From Blautia wexlerae DSM 19850 (GTDB lineage Bacteria; Bacillota; Clostridia; Lachnospirales; Lachnospiraceae), in assembly GCF_025148125.1 (NCBI RefSeq), contig NZ_CP102267.1, forward strand, positions 1,176,001 through 1,240,000: a stretch of DNA of 64,000 nucleotides. The letters run 5' to 3'. This document shows, piece by piece, positions 16,038 to 24,125 of the stretch; the stretch's first letter is position 1, and each line of letters begins with the position of its first letter. The position numbers and the translations under genes are program-made. The notes below the pieces were generated by a model. The model saw only the letters and a list, made by a program, of their open reading frames with translations. It had not been told where the DNA came from and did no database searches.

Positions 16038-17426
16038 ATGCCAATTAATGAGAATATGGTACAGGAAATTGTACAGGAAGTAATGGCAAAAATGCAGATT
16101 GCAGACGCTCCGACTGGTAAACATGGTATTTTCAAAGAAATGAATGATGCGATCGAAGCGGCGAAGAAATCACAGCTTATCGTAAAGAAGATGTCCATGG
16201 ATCAGAGAGAAAAAATAATTACCTGCATCCGTAAGAAAATAAAAGAAAACGCAGAAGTAATGGCTCGTATGGGCGTGGAGGAAACAGGTATGGGAAATGT
16301 TGGGGACAAGATCCTCAAACATCATCTTGTAGCTGACAAGACTCCCGGAACAGAAGTTATTACAACAACTGCATGGTCCGGAGACAGAGGATTAACCCTT
16401 ATCGAGATGGGACCTTTTGGTGTGATCGGTGCGATCACTCCATGTACCAACCCAAGTGAAACAATTTTATGTAATACAATGGGAATGCTTGCAGGAGGAA
16501 ATACAGTTGTATTCAATCCTCATCCTGCAGCGATCAAAACTTCCATTTATGCAATCAATCTTTTAAATGAAGCATCATTAGAGTGCGGTGGTCCTGACAA
16601 CATTGCAGTTACTGTAGAGAAACCTACACTTGAGACAAGCAATGTGATGATGAAACATAAAGACATCCCGCTTATCGCTGCAACCGGCGGACCTGGAGTT
16701 GTAACTGCAGTTCTCTCTTCCGGTAAACGTGGTATCGGAGCAGGCGCCGGAAATCCTCCGGCACTGGTTGATGAAACCGCTGATGTCCGCAAAGCAGCCA
16801 CAGATATTGTAAACGGATGTACATTTGATAATAATCTTCCATGTATTGCCGAGAAAGAGATCGTAGCAGTTTCCTCTATCGTAGATGAGCTGATGCACTA
16901 TCTTGTAACTGAGAATGACTGCTATCTTGCTTCTAAGGAAGAGCAGGACAAACTTACAGAAGTTGTTCTGGCAGGCGGAAAGCTGAACCGTAAATGCGTA
17001 GGCCGGGATGCAAGAACACTCCTTTCCATGATCGGAGTAAATGTACCTGCAAATATCCGCTGTATCGTATTTGAGGGGCCAAAGGAACACCCTCTGATCA
17101 CTACTGAGCTGATGATGCCGATCCTCGGTGTTGTAAGAGCAAGAGATTTTGATGATGCAGTAGAGCAGGCAGTCTGGTTAGAACATGGCAATCGTCATTC
17201 CGCACATATTCATTCAAAGAATATTGATAATATCACAAAATATGCGAAAGCAATTGATACAGCAATTCTTGTTAAGAATGCACCGTCTTATGCAGCTTTG
17301 GGATTTGGCGGTGAAGGCTACTGTACATTTACCATTGCAAGCCGTACAGGTGAAGGCCTTACATGCGCAAGCACATTCACCAAGAGAAGACGCTGCGTAA
17401 TGGCAGACAGTCTCTGTATTCGATAA
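16038..17426 (+). CDS. pduP: CoA-acylating propionaldehyde dehydrogenase (PduP)
   Basis: A 462-residue CoA-dependent aldehyde dehydrogenase that turns propionaldehyde, CoA and NAD+ into propionyl-CoA and NADH. The N-terminus (ENMVQEIVQEVMAKMQ) is a classic amphipathic encapsulation peptide, joined by a short linker to the enzyme. The catalytic Cys269 lies in NNLPCIAEKE, and the nucleotide-binding ATGGPGVV and GAGAGNPPA segments match PduP/EutE. AAGGAGG precedes the ATG. It is 36 bp after the aldolase and 25 bp before the alcohol dehydrogenase in one operon. Confidence 0.93.
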   Translation: MPINENMVQEIVQEVMAKMQIADAPTGKHGIFKEMNDAIEAAKKSQLIVKKMSMDQREKIITCIRKKIKENAEVMARMGVEETGMGNVGDKILKHHLVADKTPGTEVITTTAWSGDRGLTLIEMGPFGVIGAITPCTNPSETILCNTMGMLAGGNTVVFNPHPAAIKTSIYAINLLNEASLECGGPDNIAVTVEKPTLETSNVMMKHKDIPLIAATGGPGVVTAVLSSGKRGIGAGAGNPPALVDETADVRKAATDIVNGCTFDNNLPCIAEKEIVAVSSIVDELMHYLVTENDCYLASKEEQDKLTEVVLAGGKLNRKCVGRDARTLLSMIGVNVPANIRCIVFEGPKEHPLITTELMMPILGVVRARDFDDAVEQAVWLEHGNRHSAHIHSKNIDNITKYAKAIDTAILVKNAPSYAALGFGGEGYCTFTIASRTGEGLTCASTFTKRRRCVMADSLCIR

Positions 17427-17451
17427 GAATTGATATAAGGAGAGAAAGAAC

Positions 17452-18669
17452 ATGGACATGAATAATGTAAATATAGAAGAAATCGTGAAACAGGTTCTCT
17501 CCGGCATGACAGGAAATGCACCGGCAGCAGCTTCTGCACCGGCAGCATCAACTGGAATCCCGAAGACAGCCAGAGTAGCTGTATTAACTGAGAAAGAGCA
17601 TTTTGACATCAAAGAATATCCAATCCCGCCAATCGGAGATGATGATATCCTGGTTAAAGTTGAAGGATGCGGCGTATGCGGTACAGATGCACACGAATTT
17701 AAGAGAGATCCGTTTAACCTGATCCCGGTAGCACTTGGACATGAAGGTACAGGTGAGATCGTGGCAATGGGTAAGAATGTTAAAGTTGACACAGCAGGAA
17801 AACCTGTAAAGGTTGGAGACAAAGTTGTTACCTGTATGATCTTCAAGGATGATCCTGATATTACAATGTTTGACCTGAACAAGAAGAACGTAGGCGGAGC
17901 TGATGTATACGGACTTCTTCCTGACGATGATGTACATCTCAACGGATGGTTCTCTGATTACATCTTCTTAAGAGGCGGAAACTTCGGAACTACATTCTTT
18001 AATGTAAGTGATCTGGATCTGGATTCCCGAATTCTCATTGAGCCATGTGCAGTGCTTGTACATGCAGTAGAGAGAGCAAAAACAACAGGAATTCTTCGTT
18101 TCAACAGCAGAGTAGTTGTTCAGGGCTGCGGACCGATCGGACTGATCTGCATTGCAGTACTCCGTACTATGGGGGTTGAACATATCTGCGCAGTAGACGG
18201 AAATGAGAAACGTCTTGAATTTGCCAAGAGAATGGGTGCAGACACAAGCGTTAACTTCATGAACTTTAAGGGAATCGAAGCACTGACAGAAGCTGTAAAA
18301 GAAGCTCAGGGCGGACATCTTGCAGATTTCGCATTCCAGTGCACAGGAAACCCGAAAGCTCATGCAAACATTTATAAATTTATCCGCAATGGTGGTGGTC
18401 TTTGTGAACTTGGCTTCTTCATCAATGGTGGAGATGCTACAATTAATCCGCACTTTGACCTTTGCTCCAAAGAGATCAATCTGGTTGGTTCCTGGGTATA
18501 TACTCTGAGAGATTATGTAACAACCTTTGATTTCCTTAAGAGAGCAAAAGCAATTGGTCTTCCGATGTCTGAACTGATCACAGATAAGTTCCCGTTAGAG
18601 CAGATCAATGAAGCTCTTCAGACAAACCTGGCAATGACAGGACTTAAGATCGCAGTTGTAAACAAATAG
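17452..18669 (+). CDS. Zinc-type medium-chain alcohol dehydrogenase with N-terminal encapsulation peptide
   Basis: A 405-residue MDR-family dehydrogenase. Residues about 5-20 (NIEEIVKQVLSGM) form an amphipathic encapsulation peptide, followed by an Ala/Pro linker. The catalytic zinc site is visible in GCGVCGTD and GHEGTGEI. The dinucleotide-binding region is VVQGCGPIGLICI. The four-cysteine structural-zinc lobe is not apparent. It most likely reduces lactaldehyde to 1,2-propanediol, or propionaldehyde to propanol, regenerating NAD+ for PduP. PduQ (24126) is the second alcohol dehydrogenase of the locus, so dividing these two steps between them is reasonable, but which does which is not visible. 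Confidence 0.85.
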   Translation: MDMNNVNIEEIVKQVLSGMTGNAPAAASAPAASTGIPKTARVAVLTEKEHFDIKEYPIPPIGDDDILVKVEGCGVCGTDAHEFKRDPFNLIPVALGHEGTGEIVAMGKNVKVDTAGKPVKVGDKVVTCMIFKDDPDITMFDLNKKNVGGADVYGLLPDDDVHLNGWFSDYIFLRGGNFGTTFFNVSDLDLDSRILIEPCAVLVHAVERAKTTGILRFNSRVVVQGCGPIGLICIAVLRTMGVEHICAVDGNEKRLEFAKRMGADTSVNFMNFKGIEALTEAVKEAQGGHLADFAFQCTGNPKAHANIYKFIRNGGGLCELGFFINGGDATINPHFDLCSKEINLVGSWVYTLRDYVTTFDFLKRAKAIGLPMSELITDKFPLEQINEALQTNLAMTGLKIAVVNK

Positions 18670-18728
18670 TTATTGTTCACCGGTAATATCCCGCAAAGAG
18701 TATTGCTGTGAACGGAGTGAACAGTAGC
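18669..18728. repeat. Modular intergenic palindromic repeat, copy 5, inside the BMC operon
   Basis: GTTATTGTTCACCGGTAATATCCCGC joins AAGAGTATTGCTGTGAACGGAGTGAACAGTAGC. The end modules face each other with only a short remnant between them. Its first base overlaps the alcohol dehydrogenase stop codon, so this element lies within a transcribed operon rather than in a normal gap. Confidence 0.65.
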
Positions 18729-18764
18729 AACAAATAATAAGCCTGGCAATAGAGGAGAAAAGAA

Positions 18765-19079
18765 ATGGCAGAAGCTGTAGGAATTTTAGAGGTATTCGGG
18801 CTAGCGACAGCCTTTGTAGCAGGCGATGCCGGATGTAAGGCAGCAAATGTCCGCCTGGAGGTTTTTGATAAAAACAAACCAGCCAATGCTGACAGCCTGC
18901 CGGTACCGCTCCTTGTCTGCATTAAATTCAGAGGAAGTGTAACTGATGTTACAGCGGCTGTGGAAGCAGGCATGGAAGTTGCAAACAGAATGACTGGTGT
19001 GGTACAGCATTATGTGATCCCGAACCCGGAAGAGGGAACGGAAAAAATGCTGAAGATCAGCGCCCTGGATAAGGATTAG
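18765..19079 (+). CDS. BMC-H shell protein (divergent)
   Basis: A 104-residue single BMC domain (PF00936). It opens with AVGILEVFGLATAFVAGDAG, has the TDVTAAVEAG strand-helix region and ends with VIPNPEEGTEKML. BMC-H proteins form hexameric tiles with a central pore. A longer loop (DKNKPANADSLPVPL) replaces the usual compact beta-hairpin, so its pore and edge probably differ from those of the PduA-like paralogues downstream. A GAGGAG RBS precedes the ATG. Confidence 0.88.
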   Translation: MAEAVGILEVFGLATAFVAGDAGCKAANVRLEVFDKNKPANADSLPVPLLVCIKFRGSVTDVTAAVEAGMEVANRMTGVVQHYVIPNPEEGTEKMLKISALDKD

Positions 19080-19151
19080 CAGTTGCATATCCATTGGGCA
19101 TCAGTTAAAATATAATCAGATATTTATTTGTAGATTCAGGAGGAAGCAGAA

Positions 19152-19427
19152 ATGGCACAGGAAGCATTAGGAATGGTAGAAACCAGAGGACTTACAGCAG
19201 CAATTGAAGCAGCTGATGCAATGACAAAAGCAGCTGAAGTAGCATTAGTAGGAACAGAGAAGATTGGATCCGGACTTGTAACAGTTATGGTACGCGGAGA
19301 CGTAGGAGCTGTTAAGGCAGCAGTAGAAAGCGGAAGCGCGGCAGCATCCAGACTTGGCGAATTAGTTGCTACTCATGTAATTCCGAGACCTCATACAGAC
19401 GTAGAGAAAATCCTTCCAAGCATCTGA
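19152..19427 (+). CDS. BMC-H shell protein, PduA-like
   Basis: A 91-residue canonical BMC-H protein. It has the [19 protein letters not shown] opening, the [18 protein letters not shown] core with the pore-lining GSG, and [15 protein letters not shown] at the end, all close to PduA/EutM. This is probably a major facet tile. It is almost identical to the second half of the gene at 19766, showing a recent duplication within the operon. AGGAGG precedes the ATG. Confidence 0.93.
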   Translation: MAQEALGMVETRGLTAAIEAADAMTKAAEVALVGTEKIGSGLVTVMVRGDVGAVKAAVESGSAAASRLGELVATHVIPRPHTDVEKILPSI

Positions 19428-19463
19428 CCAGCAGATTGAGAAGTATAAAAAAGGAGTTCGCTC

Positions 19464-19766
19464 ATGAGTAAATCATATGGATTTATAGAAATCACTGGTG
19501 TCGTTGCAGCAATCGATGCACTGGACATCATGTGCAAAACTGCAGACGTTGAGCTGGCGTCATGGGAACGTAAGCTGGGCGGACGACTGGTTACTATTAT
19601 AGTTGAAGGCGATGTATCTGCCGTTACAGAAGCAGTAAATGCAGCAGCGACAGGTGCGATCAAGAAACCGGTAAGTTATGCAGTAATTGCACGTCCCCAC
19701 GAAGAAATCGTCAGAATGGTGGAATTAAGTGCAAGTCGCTGGAAGAACAATCAGGGGGATGAATAA
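19464..19766 (+). CDS. BMC-H shell protein (third variant)
   Basis: A 100-residue BMC domain ([48 protein letters not shown]) with a short charged tail ([10 protein letters not shown]). The pore-region residues (ERKLGGRL) differ from the KIGSGL of the PduA-like tiles, implying different pore chemistry. Its TAA stop shares one base with the next ATG, suggesting translational coupling. Confidence 0.9.
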   Translation: MSKSYGFIEITGVVAAIDALDIMCKTADVELASWERKLGGRLVTIIVEGDVSAVTEAVNAAATGAIKKPVSYAVIARPHEEIVRMVELSASRWKNNQGDE

Positions 19767-20242
19767 TGGCTGAAGAGAAGAAACCGGAAGCAGATAAAAA
19801 TGCCCCTAAAAAGGCAGCCGCTCCAAGAAGAACGAAAGCAAAAACTTCTTCAAAACCGGAAGTAAAAGCTCAGACGGCAGATACGGCGGCAGAAACAGCA
19901 AATAAAACAGAATCCCAGAAAGAACAGATAAAGGAAACAGTATCTCATAAGGAGGAAAAAGTTATGACACAGGAAGCATTAGGAATGGTAGAAACCAGAG
20001 GACTTACAGCAGCAATCGAAGCAGCAGACCAGATGTGCAAGGCTGCTAACGTAGCATTAGTAGGAACAGAGAAGATCGGATCCGGACTTGTAACAGTTAT
20101 GGTACGCGGAGATGTAGGAGCTGTTAAATCAGCAGTAGAAAGCGGAAGCGCAGCAGCATCCAGACTTGGTGAATTAGTTGCTACACACGTAATCCCAAGA
20201 CCACATACAGATGTAGAGAAAATCCTGCCTGTATTAAAATAG
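19766..20242 (+). CDS. BMC-H shell protein with Lys/Ala-rich N-terminal extension and internal start
   Basis: The long form has 158 residues: about 65 residues of low-complexity, Lys/Ala/Thr/Glu-rich sequence (no predicted fold) followed by a PduA-like BMC domain nearly identical to the gene at 19152. A perfect TAAGGAGG lies just before an internal in-frame ATG at 19964, which would yield a 92-residue ordinary BMC-H tile. Two products from one gene are known for PduB/PduB', where the N-terminal extension links shell to cargo; an equivalent role here is inference. The start at 19766 overlaps the previous stop by one base and has a GGGGG-type RBS. Confidence 0.85.
   Translation: MAEEKKPEADKNAPKKAAAPRRTKAKTSSKPEVKAQTADTAAETANKTESQKEQIKETVSHKEEKVMTQEALGMVETRGLTAAIEAADQMCKAANVALVGTEKIGSGLVTVMVRGDVGAVKSAVESGSAAASRLGELVATHVIPRPHTDVEKILPVLK
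19951..19966 (+). promoter_or_regulatory. Internal ribosome binding site and alternative start of the extended shell gene
   Basis: TAAGGAGG at 19949-19956 is followed by AAAAAGTT and ATG (19964), ideal initiation spacing inside the reading frame that begins at 19766. The reading frame continues through it, so this is a genuine nested start rather than a frameshift repair. Confidence 0.7.
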
Positions 20243-20327
20243 TAATCCATCGTAACTGTCCGGTATCTGCACAGCAGACTGCCGGATGGTTATAATCCGT
20301 CATATTTGACAGAAAGCAGGTGTATTC

Positions 20328-20972
20328 TTGGAATCTAATAATATTGAACTGATTACCAGAATGGTCATTCAGGCAATCAATCAGAATGAAAAAAAAGGCG
20401 ATGGATTCATGGTTCCCATCGGGGTTTCCGCAAGACACATTCACCTGACACAGGAACATGTAGAAGCATTGTTCGGACCCGGATATCAGCTTACGAAGAA
20501 GAAAGAGCTGATGGGAGGTCAGTTTGCTTCTAATGAAACAGTTACCATTGTGGGACTGAAACTTCGTGCCATTGAGAATGTAAGAATCCTTGGACCGGTG
20601 CGTAAAGCTTCACAGGTTGAGGTATCTGCGACAGATGCCATTAAGCTTGGAATGAATGTTCCGGTTCGAGAATCCGGAGACGTTGCAGGAAGTGCACCAA
20701 TCGCAATCGTAGGTCCAAAAGGAGCCGTTTATCTGAAAGAGGGATGTATCGTGGCAATGCGCCATATACATATGTCTCCGAAAGATGCACAGGCTGCAGG
20801 TGTGAAGGACGGCGATATCGTATCAGTAAAGGCAGATAATGAGAGAGGAACCATCTTCAATCAGGTCAAGATCCGTGTAGACGACAGCTTTACACTGGAA
20901 ATGCATATTGATACAGATGAAGCAAATGCAGCAAAGATTGCTACAGGCACTACCGTAACAATAATTAAATAA
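20328..20972 (+). CDS. pduL: Phosphate propanoyltransferase (PduL), TTG start
   Basis: A 214-residue PduL-type phosphotransacylase that converts propionyl-CoA and phosphate to propionyl-phosphate and CoA, recycling CoA inside the shell. The two metal-site segments are VSARHIHLT and MRHIHMSP, and the paired beta-barrel domains are both present. The TTG start is chosen because it includes an amphipathic N-terminal helix (NIELITRMVIQAINQN) typical of PduL encapsulation peptides; the next ATG (20408) would remove it. AGCAGG lies 7-8 nt upstream. No propionate kinase follows. Confidence 0.9.
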   Translation: MESNNIELITRMVIQAINQNEKKGDGFMVPIGVSARHIHLTQEHVEALFGPGYQLTKKKELMGGQFASNETVTIVGLKLRAIENVRILGPVRKASQVEVSATDAIKLGMNVPVRESGDVAGSAPIAIVGPKGAVYLKEGCIVAMRHIHMSPKDAQAAGVKDGDIVSVKADNERGTIFNQVKIRVDDSFTLEMHIDTDEANAAKIATGTTVTIIK

Positions 20973-21046
20973 TATCGGGGGCCAAAGGTCAAAAAGCCGT
21001 TCGTGCCTGCACGATAAGGTTTTTGAACAGAAACCCTTAAGCGTTA

Positions 21047-21083
21047 ATTGGGGGCAGAAGTATTTGCCCCCAATATTATTATC
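21047..21083 (+). terminator. Strong hairpin between pduL and the vertex protein gene
   Basis: ATTGGGGGCA (21047-21056) and TGCCCCCAAT (21065-21074) form a perfect 10-bp stem followed by ATTATTATT. It lies in mid-operon, just before the RBS of the vertex protein. It could be a partial terminator or a processing/stability element that lowers or separates expression of downstream genes. An imperfect CGTGC-GCACG hairpin precedes it. Confidence 0.5.
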
Positions 21084-21104
21084 AGAAACAATTTGGAGGC
21101 TCAT

Positions 21105-21371
21105 ATGATCGTAGGCAAAGTTGTAGGAAGTGTGGTATCCACACGAAAGAGTGAGAAGCTGATTGGAAGTAAATTTATGATTATCGAGCCTGTGCATCAT
21201 ATGAAAGGCGACCTGAGCCAGCTGGTTGCGATCGATATGATCGGAGCCGGAGTTGGTGAATATGTATTGGTGGCACAGGGAAGCGCAGCAAGAATAGGCT
21301 GCGGCGTAGAAACAGCACCGGTAGATGCCGCAATTGTCGGTATTATTGATGACGGTGCAGGATTGGAGTAA
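21105..21371 (+). CDS. BMC-P pentameric vertex protein (EutN/CcmL/PduN family)
   Basis: An 88-residue EutN/CcmL-fold protein: MIVGKVVGSVVSTRK opening, the GSKFMIIEP strand, AIDMIGAGVGEYVLVAQGSAAR and the terminal DAAIVGIID. Pentamers of this family close the vertices of the polyhedral shell and are needed in few copies. The ATG at 21105 has a TTGGAGG RBS; earlier in-frame codons fall in the hairpin. Five bases separate it from PduS. Confidence 0.92.
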   Translation: MIVGKVVGSVVSTRKSEKLIGSKFMIIEPVHHMKGDLSQLVAIDMIGAGVGEYVLVAQGSAARIGCGVETAPVDAAIVGIIDDGAGLE

Positions 21372-21375
21372 CGCC

Positions 21376-22704
21376 ATGGAAATCAAAGAATTACAGGATA
21401 TTATACAGCAGAATGGTGTGGTAGGTGCCGGCGGAGCCGGATTCCCTACTTATATGAAGCTTACAGACAAGGCTAATACCATTCTTATGAACTGTGCAGA
21501 GTGTGAACCATTACTGAAATTACACAGACAGTTATTGGAAAAACACGCATATGAAATTATGAAAACATTCCATATGATCCAGGAGACGGTTGGTGCTTCT
21601 GAAGCAATTATTGGAATTAAGAAGTCTTATGTACAGACAATTCATGCATTAAATCAGCATATTGAAGAATTTCCTGGCATGAGGCTGCATCTTCTGGACG
21701 AAGTTTATCCGATGGGAGATGAGGTTGTACTTATTTATGAGGCAACCGGAAGAGTAGTACGGCCGGGAGGACTGCCGATCGAGCAGGGAGTAGCTGTATT
21801 TAACGTTGAAACTGTATACAATGTATATCGTGCTGTGGAAGAGAAGCAGCCGGTTACAGACAAATATGTATCTGTTGTTGCAGAAGTAAGTGATCCTGTT
21901 ACAGTGAGAGTTCCCCTGGGATGTACTCTGGAGGAAGTGGTAGCACAGGCAGGCAGCACAACAGTGAAGGATCCTGTCTATTTCGTAGGCGGCCCGATGA
22001 TGGGGCGTATCGGAAATGGTTCAGATCCGGTGACAAAGACAACAAATGCGATTTTGGTCCTTCCAAAAGACCATCTTATTGTAGCGAAGAAGCAGCGGAC
22101 TTCTTCCATAGATTTAAAACGTGCAGCATCTATCTGCTGCCAGTGCAATACCTGTACAGATTTATGTCCGAGACATAATCTGGGACATCCGATCGATCCG
22201 GCGAAATTTATGAGAGCTGCATCAAATAATGATTTCAGAGACCTGAATCCATATATAGATGCTTCCTTCTGCAGTTCCTGCGGTGTATGTGAGATGTACT
22301 CATGTCCGCAGAGTCTTGCACCGAGAAGTCTTCTCGCAGATATGAAGGGCGGTCTGAGAAAAGCAGGTATCCGTCCTCCGCAGGGTGTACAGCCGAAACC
22401 GGTACAGGAATCCAGAGAATACCGTAAGGTTCCGGAAGAACGTCTGATGGCGCGACTTGGTCTTACGAGATATGACAAGGATGCTCCTCTGAAAGAAGAA
22501 CTTGTACAGGTTAAGAAAGTAAGGATATTATTGAGCCAGCACATCGGAGCACCTGCACAGGCAGTGGTCAAAGCCGGTGATGAGGTAACAAGAGGGCAGA
22601 TGATCGCACAGCCGGCACAGGGCTTAAGCGTTGGTATTCATGCTTCTGTCAGCGGTAAAGTAACAGAAGTAACAGACCGTTACATTATTATTGCAGTAAA
22701 GTAG
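21376..22704 (+). CDS. pduS: PduS-like cobalamin-reductase-type flavin/iron-sulfur protein (RnfC-like)
   Basis: A 442-residue RnfC/PduS-type protein. The N-terminal GAGGAGFPTY nucleotide/FMN motif is at about residue 15. A SLBB-like region precedes two ferredoxin motifs, CCQCNTCTDLCPR and CSSCGVCEMYSCPQ. The C-terminal barrel-sandwich part (GDEVTRGQMI) is also typical. PduS reduces cobalamin in B12-dependent systems. Here the dehydratase is B12-independent, so PduS more plausibly shuttles electrons across the shell together with PduT (next gene), for example to balance NADH. An ATG at 21376 with GGAG upstream is chosen over an earlier in-frame TTG. Confidence 0.9.
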   Translation: MEIKELQDIIQQNGVVGAGGAGFPTYMKLTDKANTILMNCAECEPLLKLHRQLLEKHAYEIMKTFHMIQETVGASEAIIGIKKSYVQTIHALNQHIEEFPGMRLHLLDEVYPMGDEVVLIYEATGRVVRPGGLPIEQGVAVFNVETVYNVYRAVEEKQPVTDKYVSVVAEVSDPVTVRVPLGCTLEEVVAQAGSTTVKDPVYFVGGPMMGRIGNGSDPVTKTTNAILVLPKDHLIVAKKQRTSSIDLKRAASICCQCNTCTDLCPRHNLGHPIDPAKFMRAASNNDFRDLNPYIDASFCSSCGVCEMYSCPQSLAPRSLLADMKGGLRKAGIRPPQGVQPKPVQESREYRKVPEERLMARLGLTRYDKDAPLKEELVQVKKVRILLSQHIGAPAQAVVKAGDEVTRGQMIAQPAQGLSVGIHASVSGKVTEVTDRYIIIAVK

Positions 22705-22720
22705 AAAGGACGTGCACAAA

Positions 22721-23269
22721 ATGAGTAAAGCAATCGGAATGATTGAATTTAAAACCACATCTACAGGCGTTACTGCAGCAGATGCTATGGTAAAAACATC
22801 TGAGGTAGAGATCGTCGAGGCACAGACCGTATGTCCTGGTAAATATATTGCAATTATTACCGGTGACTTAAGTGCGGTAAAGGCCGCCGTTGATACGGCA
22901 GTAACTACATATGAGGATAAATGCATTGACAGCTTTGTGCTGGGCAATCCGCATGAATCCATTTTCCCGGCAATTTACGGAACTACTCAGGTAGAAGATA
23001 TCAGTGCGCTGGGAATTCTTGAAACTTATGATGCAGCTTCCATTATCGAAGCAGCAGACCAGGCAGCTAAGACTGCGATCGTAGATCTGATAGAACTTCG
23101 TATTGCCAAAGGTATGTGCGGAAAATCATATATGATGATCACCGGTGAAGTTTCTGCGGTAGAGGCTTCCATTGACAGGGCAAAAGAACTTGTAGCTGCC
23201 AAGGGTATGTACCTGGATTCTTCCGTTATCGCACATCCTGACAGAAGAATGATCGACAGTATTTTATAA
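22721..23269 (+). CDS. pduT: PduT-like tandem-BMC (BMC-T) shell protein
   Basis: A 182-residue protein made of two fused BMC domains (KAIGMIEFKTTSTG opening the first, SALGILETYDAASIIEAAD the second), the architecture of trimeric BMC-T tiles. The TVCPGKYIAII segment matches the ICPGK position where PduT holds a [4Fe-4S] cluster at the trimer pore through one Cys per subunit. It may conduct electrons through the shell to PduS. The start is taken at ATG 22721, after GAAAGGA. Confidence 0.92.
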   Translation: MSKAIGMIEFKTTSTGVTAADAMVKTSEVEIVEAQTVCPGKYIAIITGDLSAVKAAVDTAVTTYEDKCIDSFVLGNPHESIFPAIYGTTQVEDISALGILETYDAASIIEAADQAAKTAIVDLIELRIAKGMCGKSYMMITGEVSAVEASIDRAKELVAAKGMYLDSSVIAHPDRRMIDSIL

Positions 23270-23336
23270 TATCCGGGGTAAGAAGTTTCTGACCCTGACA
23301 CTTATAAAAAATTTCTCGAAAAAAGGAGGCAAAGAT

Positions 23337-24101
23337 ATGCTTGCACTGGAGAGAAGAAATCTGATTCTCGAAAAATTACAGGCAGAAAAGCGAGTGGTGG
23401 TCAGCGAGCTGAGCCAGCTTTATGACGTCTCTGAAGAGACCATACGCCGTGATCTGGATAAACTTGAAAAGGAAGGACTTGCGATAAAAAGTTATGGCGG
23501 TGCTGTGATCAATGAGGATGTAAGCATTGATTTGCCTTTTAATGTACGTAAGAACCAGAATGTTACAGGAAAGCAGAAAATGGCTGAACTTGCAGCTTCC
23601 CTTGTGAAAGACGGAGATCATATTTTTCTGGATGCGAGTACTACGGCAGTTTTTGTGGCGAAAGCATTAAAGGAAAAAGAACGTCTTACCGTAATTACCA
23701 ATTCCATGGAAATACTTCTGGAGTTAGCTGATGTATCCGGGTGGAACATTATCTCCACCGGAGGCGTAATGAAAGAAGGATATCTGGCTTTTCTTGGATC
23801 AAAGACAGACGAATCCATACGTTCTTATTATGTAGATAAGGTTATCTTTTCGTGTAAGGCGCTGGATCTGGAATGGGGGATTATGGAATCGCAGGAAGCT
23901 TTTGGCTCAACCAAGAGAGCGATGATCGGTTCCGGACGAAAGAGAATTCTGGTTGTTGACAGTTCTAAATTTGATCAGACAGCGTTTTCCGTAGCTGGAA
24001 GCATGAAAGAAGTAGATATTATAGTGACGGACAAAGAACCGACAGAACGTTGGAAGAAGCACTTTGAGAAATTTAATGTAAAATGCCTATATCCTGTCTG
24101 A
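23337..24101 (+). CDS. DeoR-family transcriptional regulator
   Basis: A 254-residue DeoR/GlpR-type regulator. The N-terminal winged helix (ERRNLILEKL, SELSQLYDVSEETIRRDLDKLEKEG) is followed by a phosphosugar-sensing domain (GDHIFLDASTTAVFVAKAL, TNSMEILLEL). Such proteins usually repress sugar operons and respond to a phosphorylated intermediate, here possibly fuculose-1-phosphate or dihydroxyacetone phosphate. It is encoded within the BMC operon, which suggests autoregulation, and the matched A-rich tracts before 11428 and 15051 are candidate operators. Confidence 0.9.
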   Translation: MLALERRNLILEKLQAEKRVVVSELSQLYDVSEETIRRDLDKLEKEGLAIKSYGGAVINEDVSIDLPFNVRKNQNVTGKQKMAELAASLVKDGDHIFLDASTTAVFVAKALKEKERLTVITNSMEILLELADVSGWNIISTGGVMKEGYLAFLGSKTDESIRSYYVDKVIFSCKALDLEWGIMESQEAFGSTKRAMIGSGRKRILVVDSSKFDQTAFSVAGSMKEVDIIVTDKEPTERWKKHFEKFNVKCLYPV

Positions 24102-24125
24102 CAAAGAAAATAGGAGTATGATACA

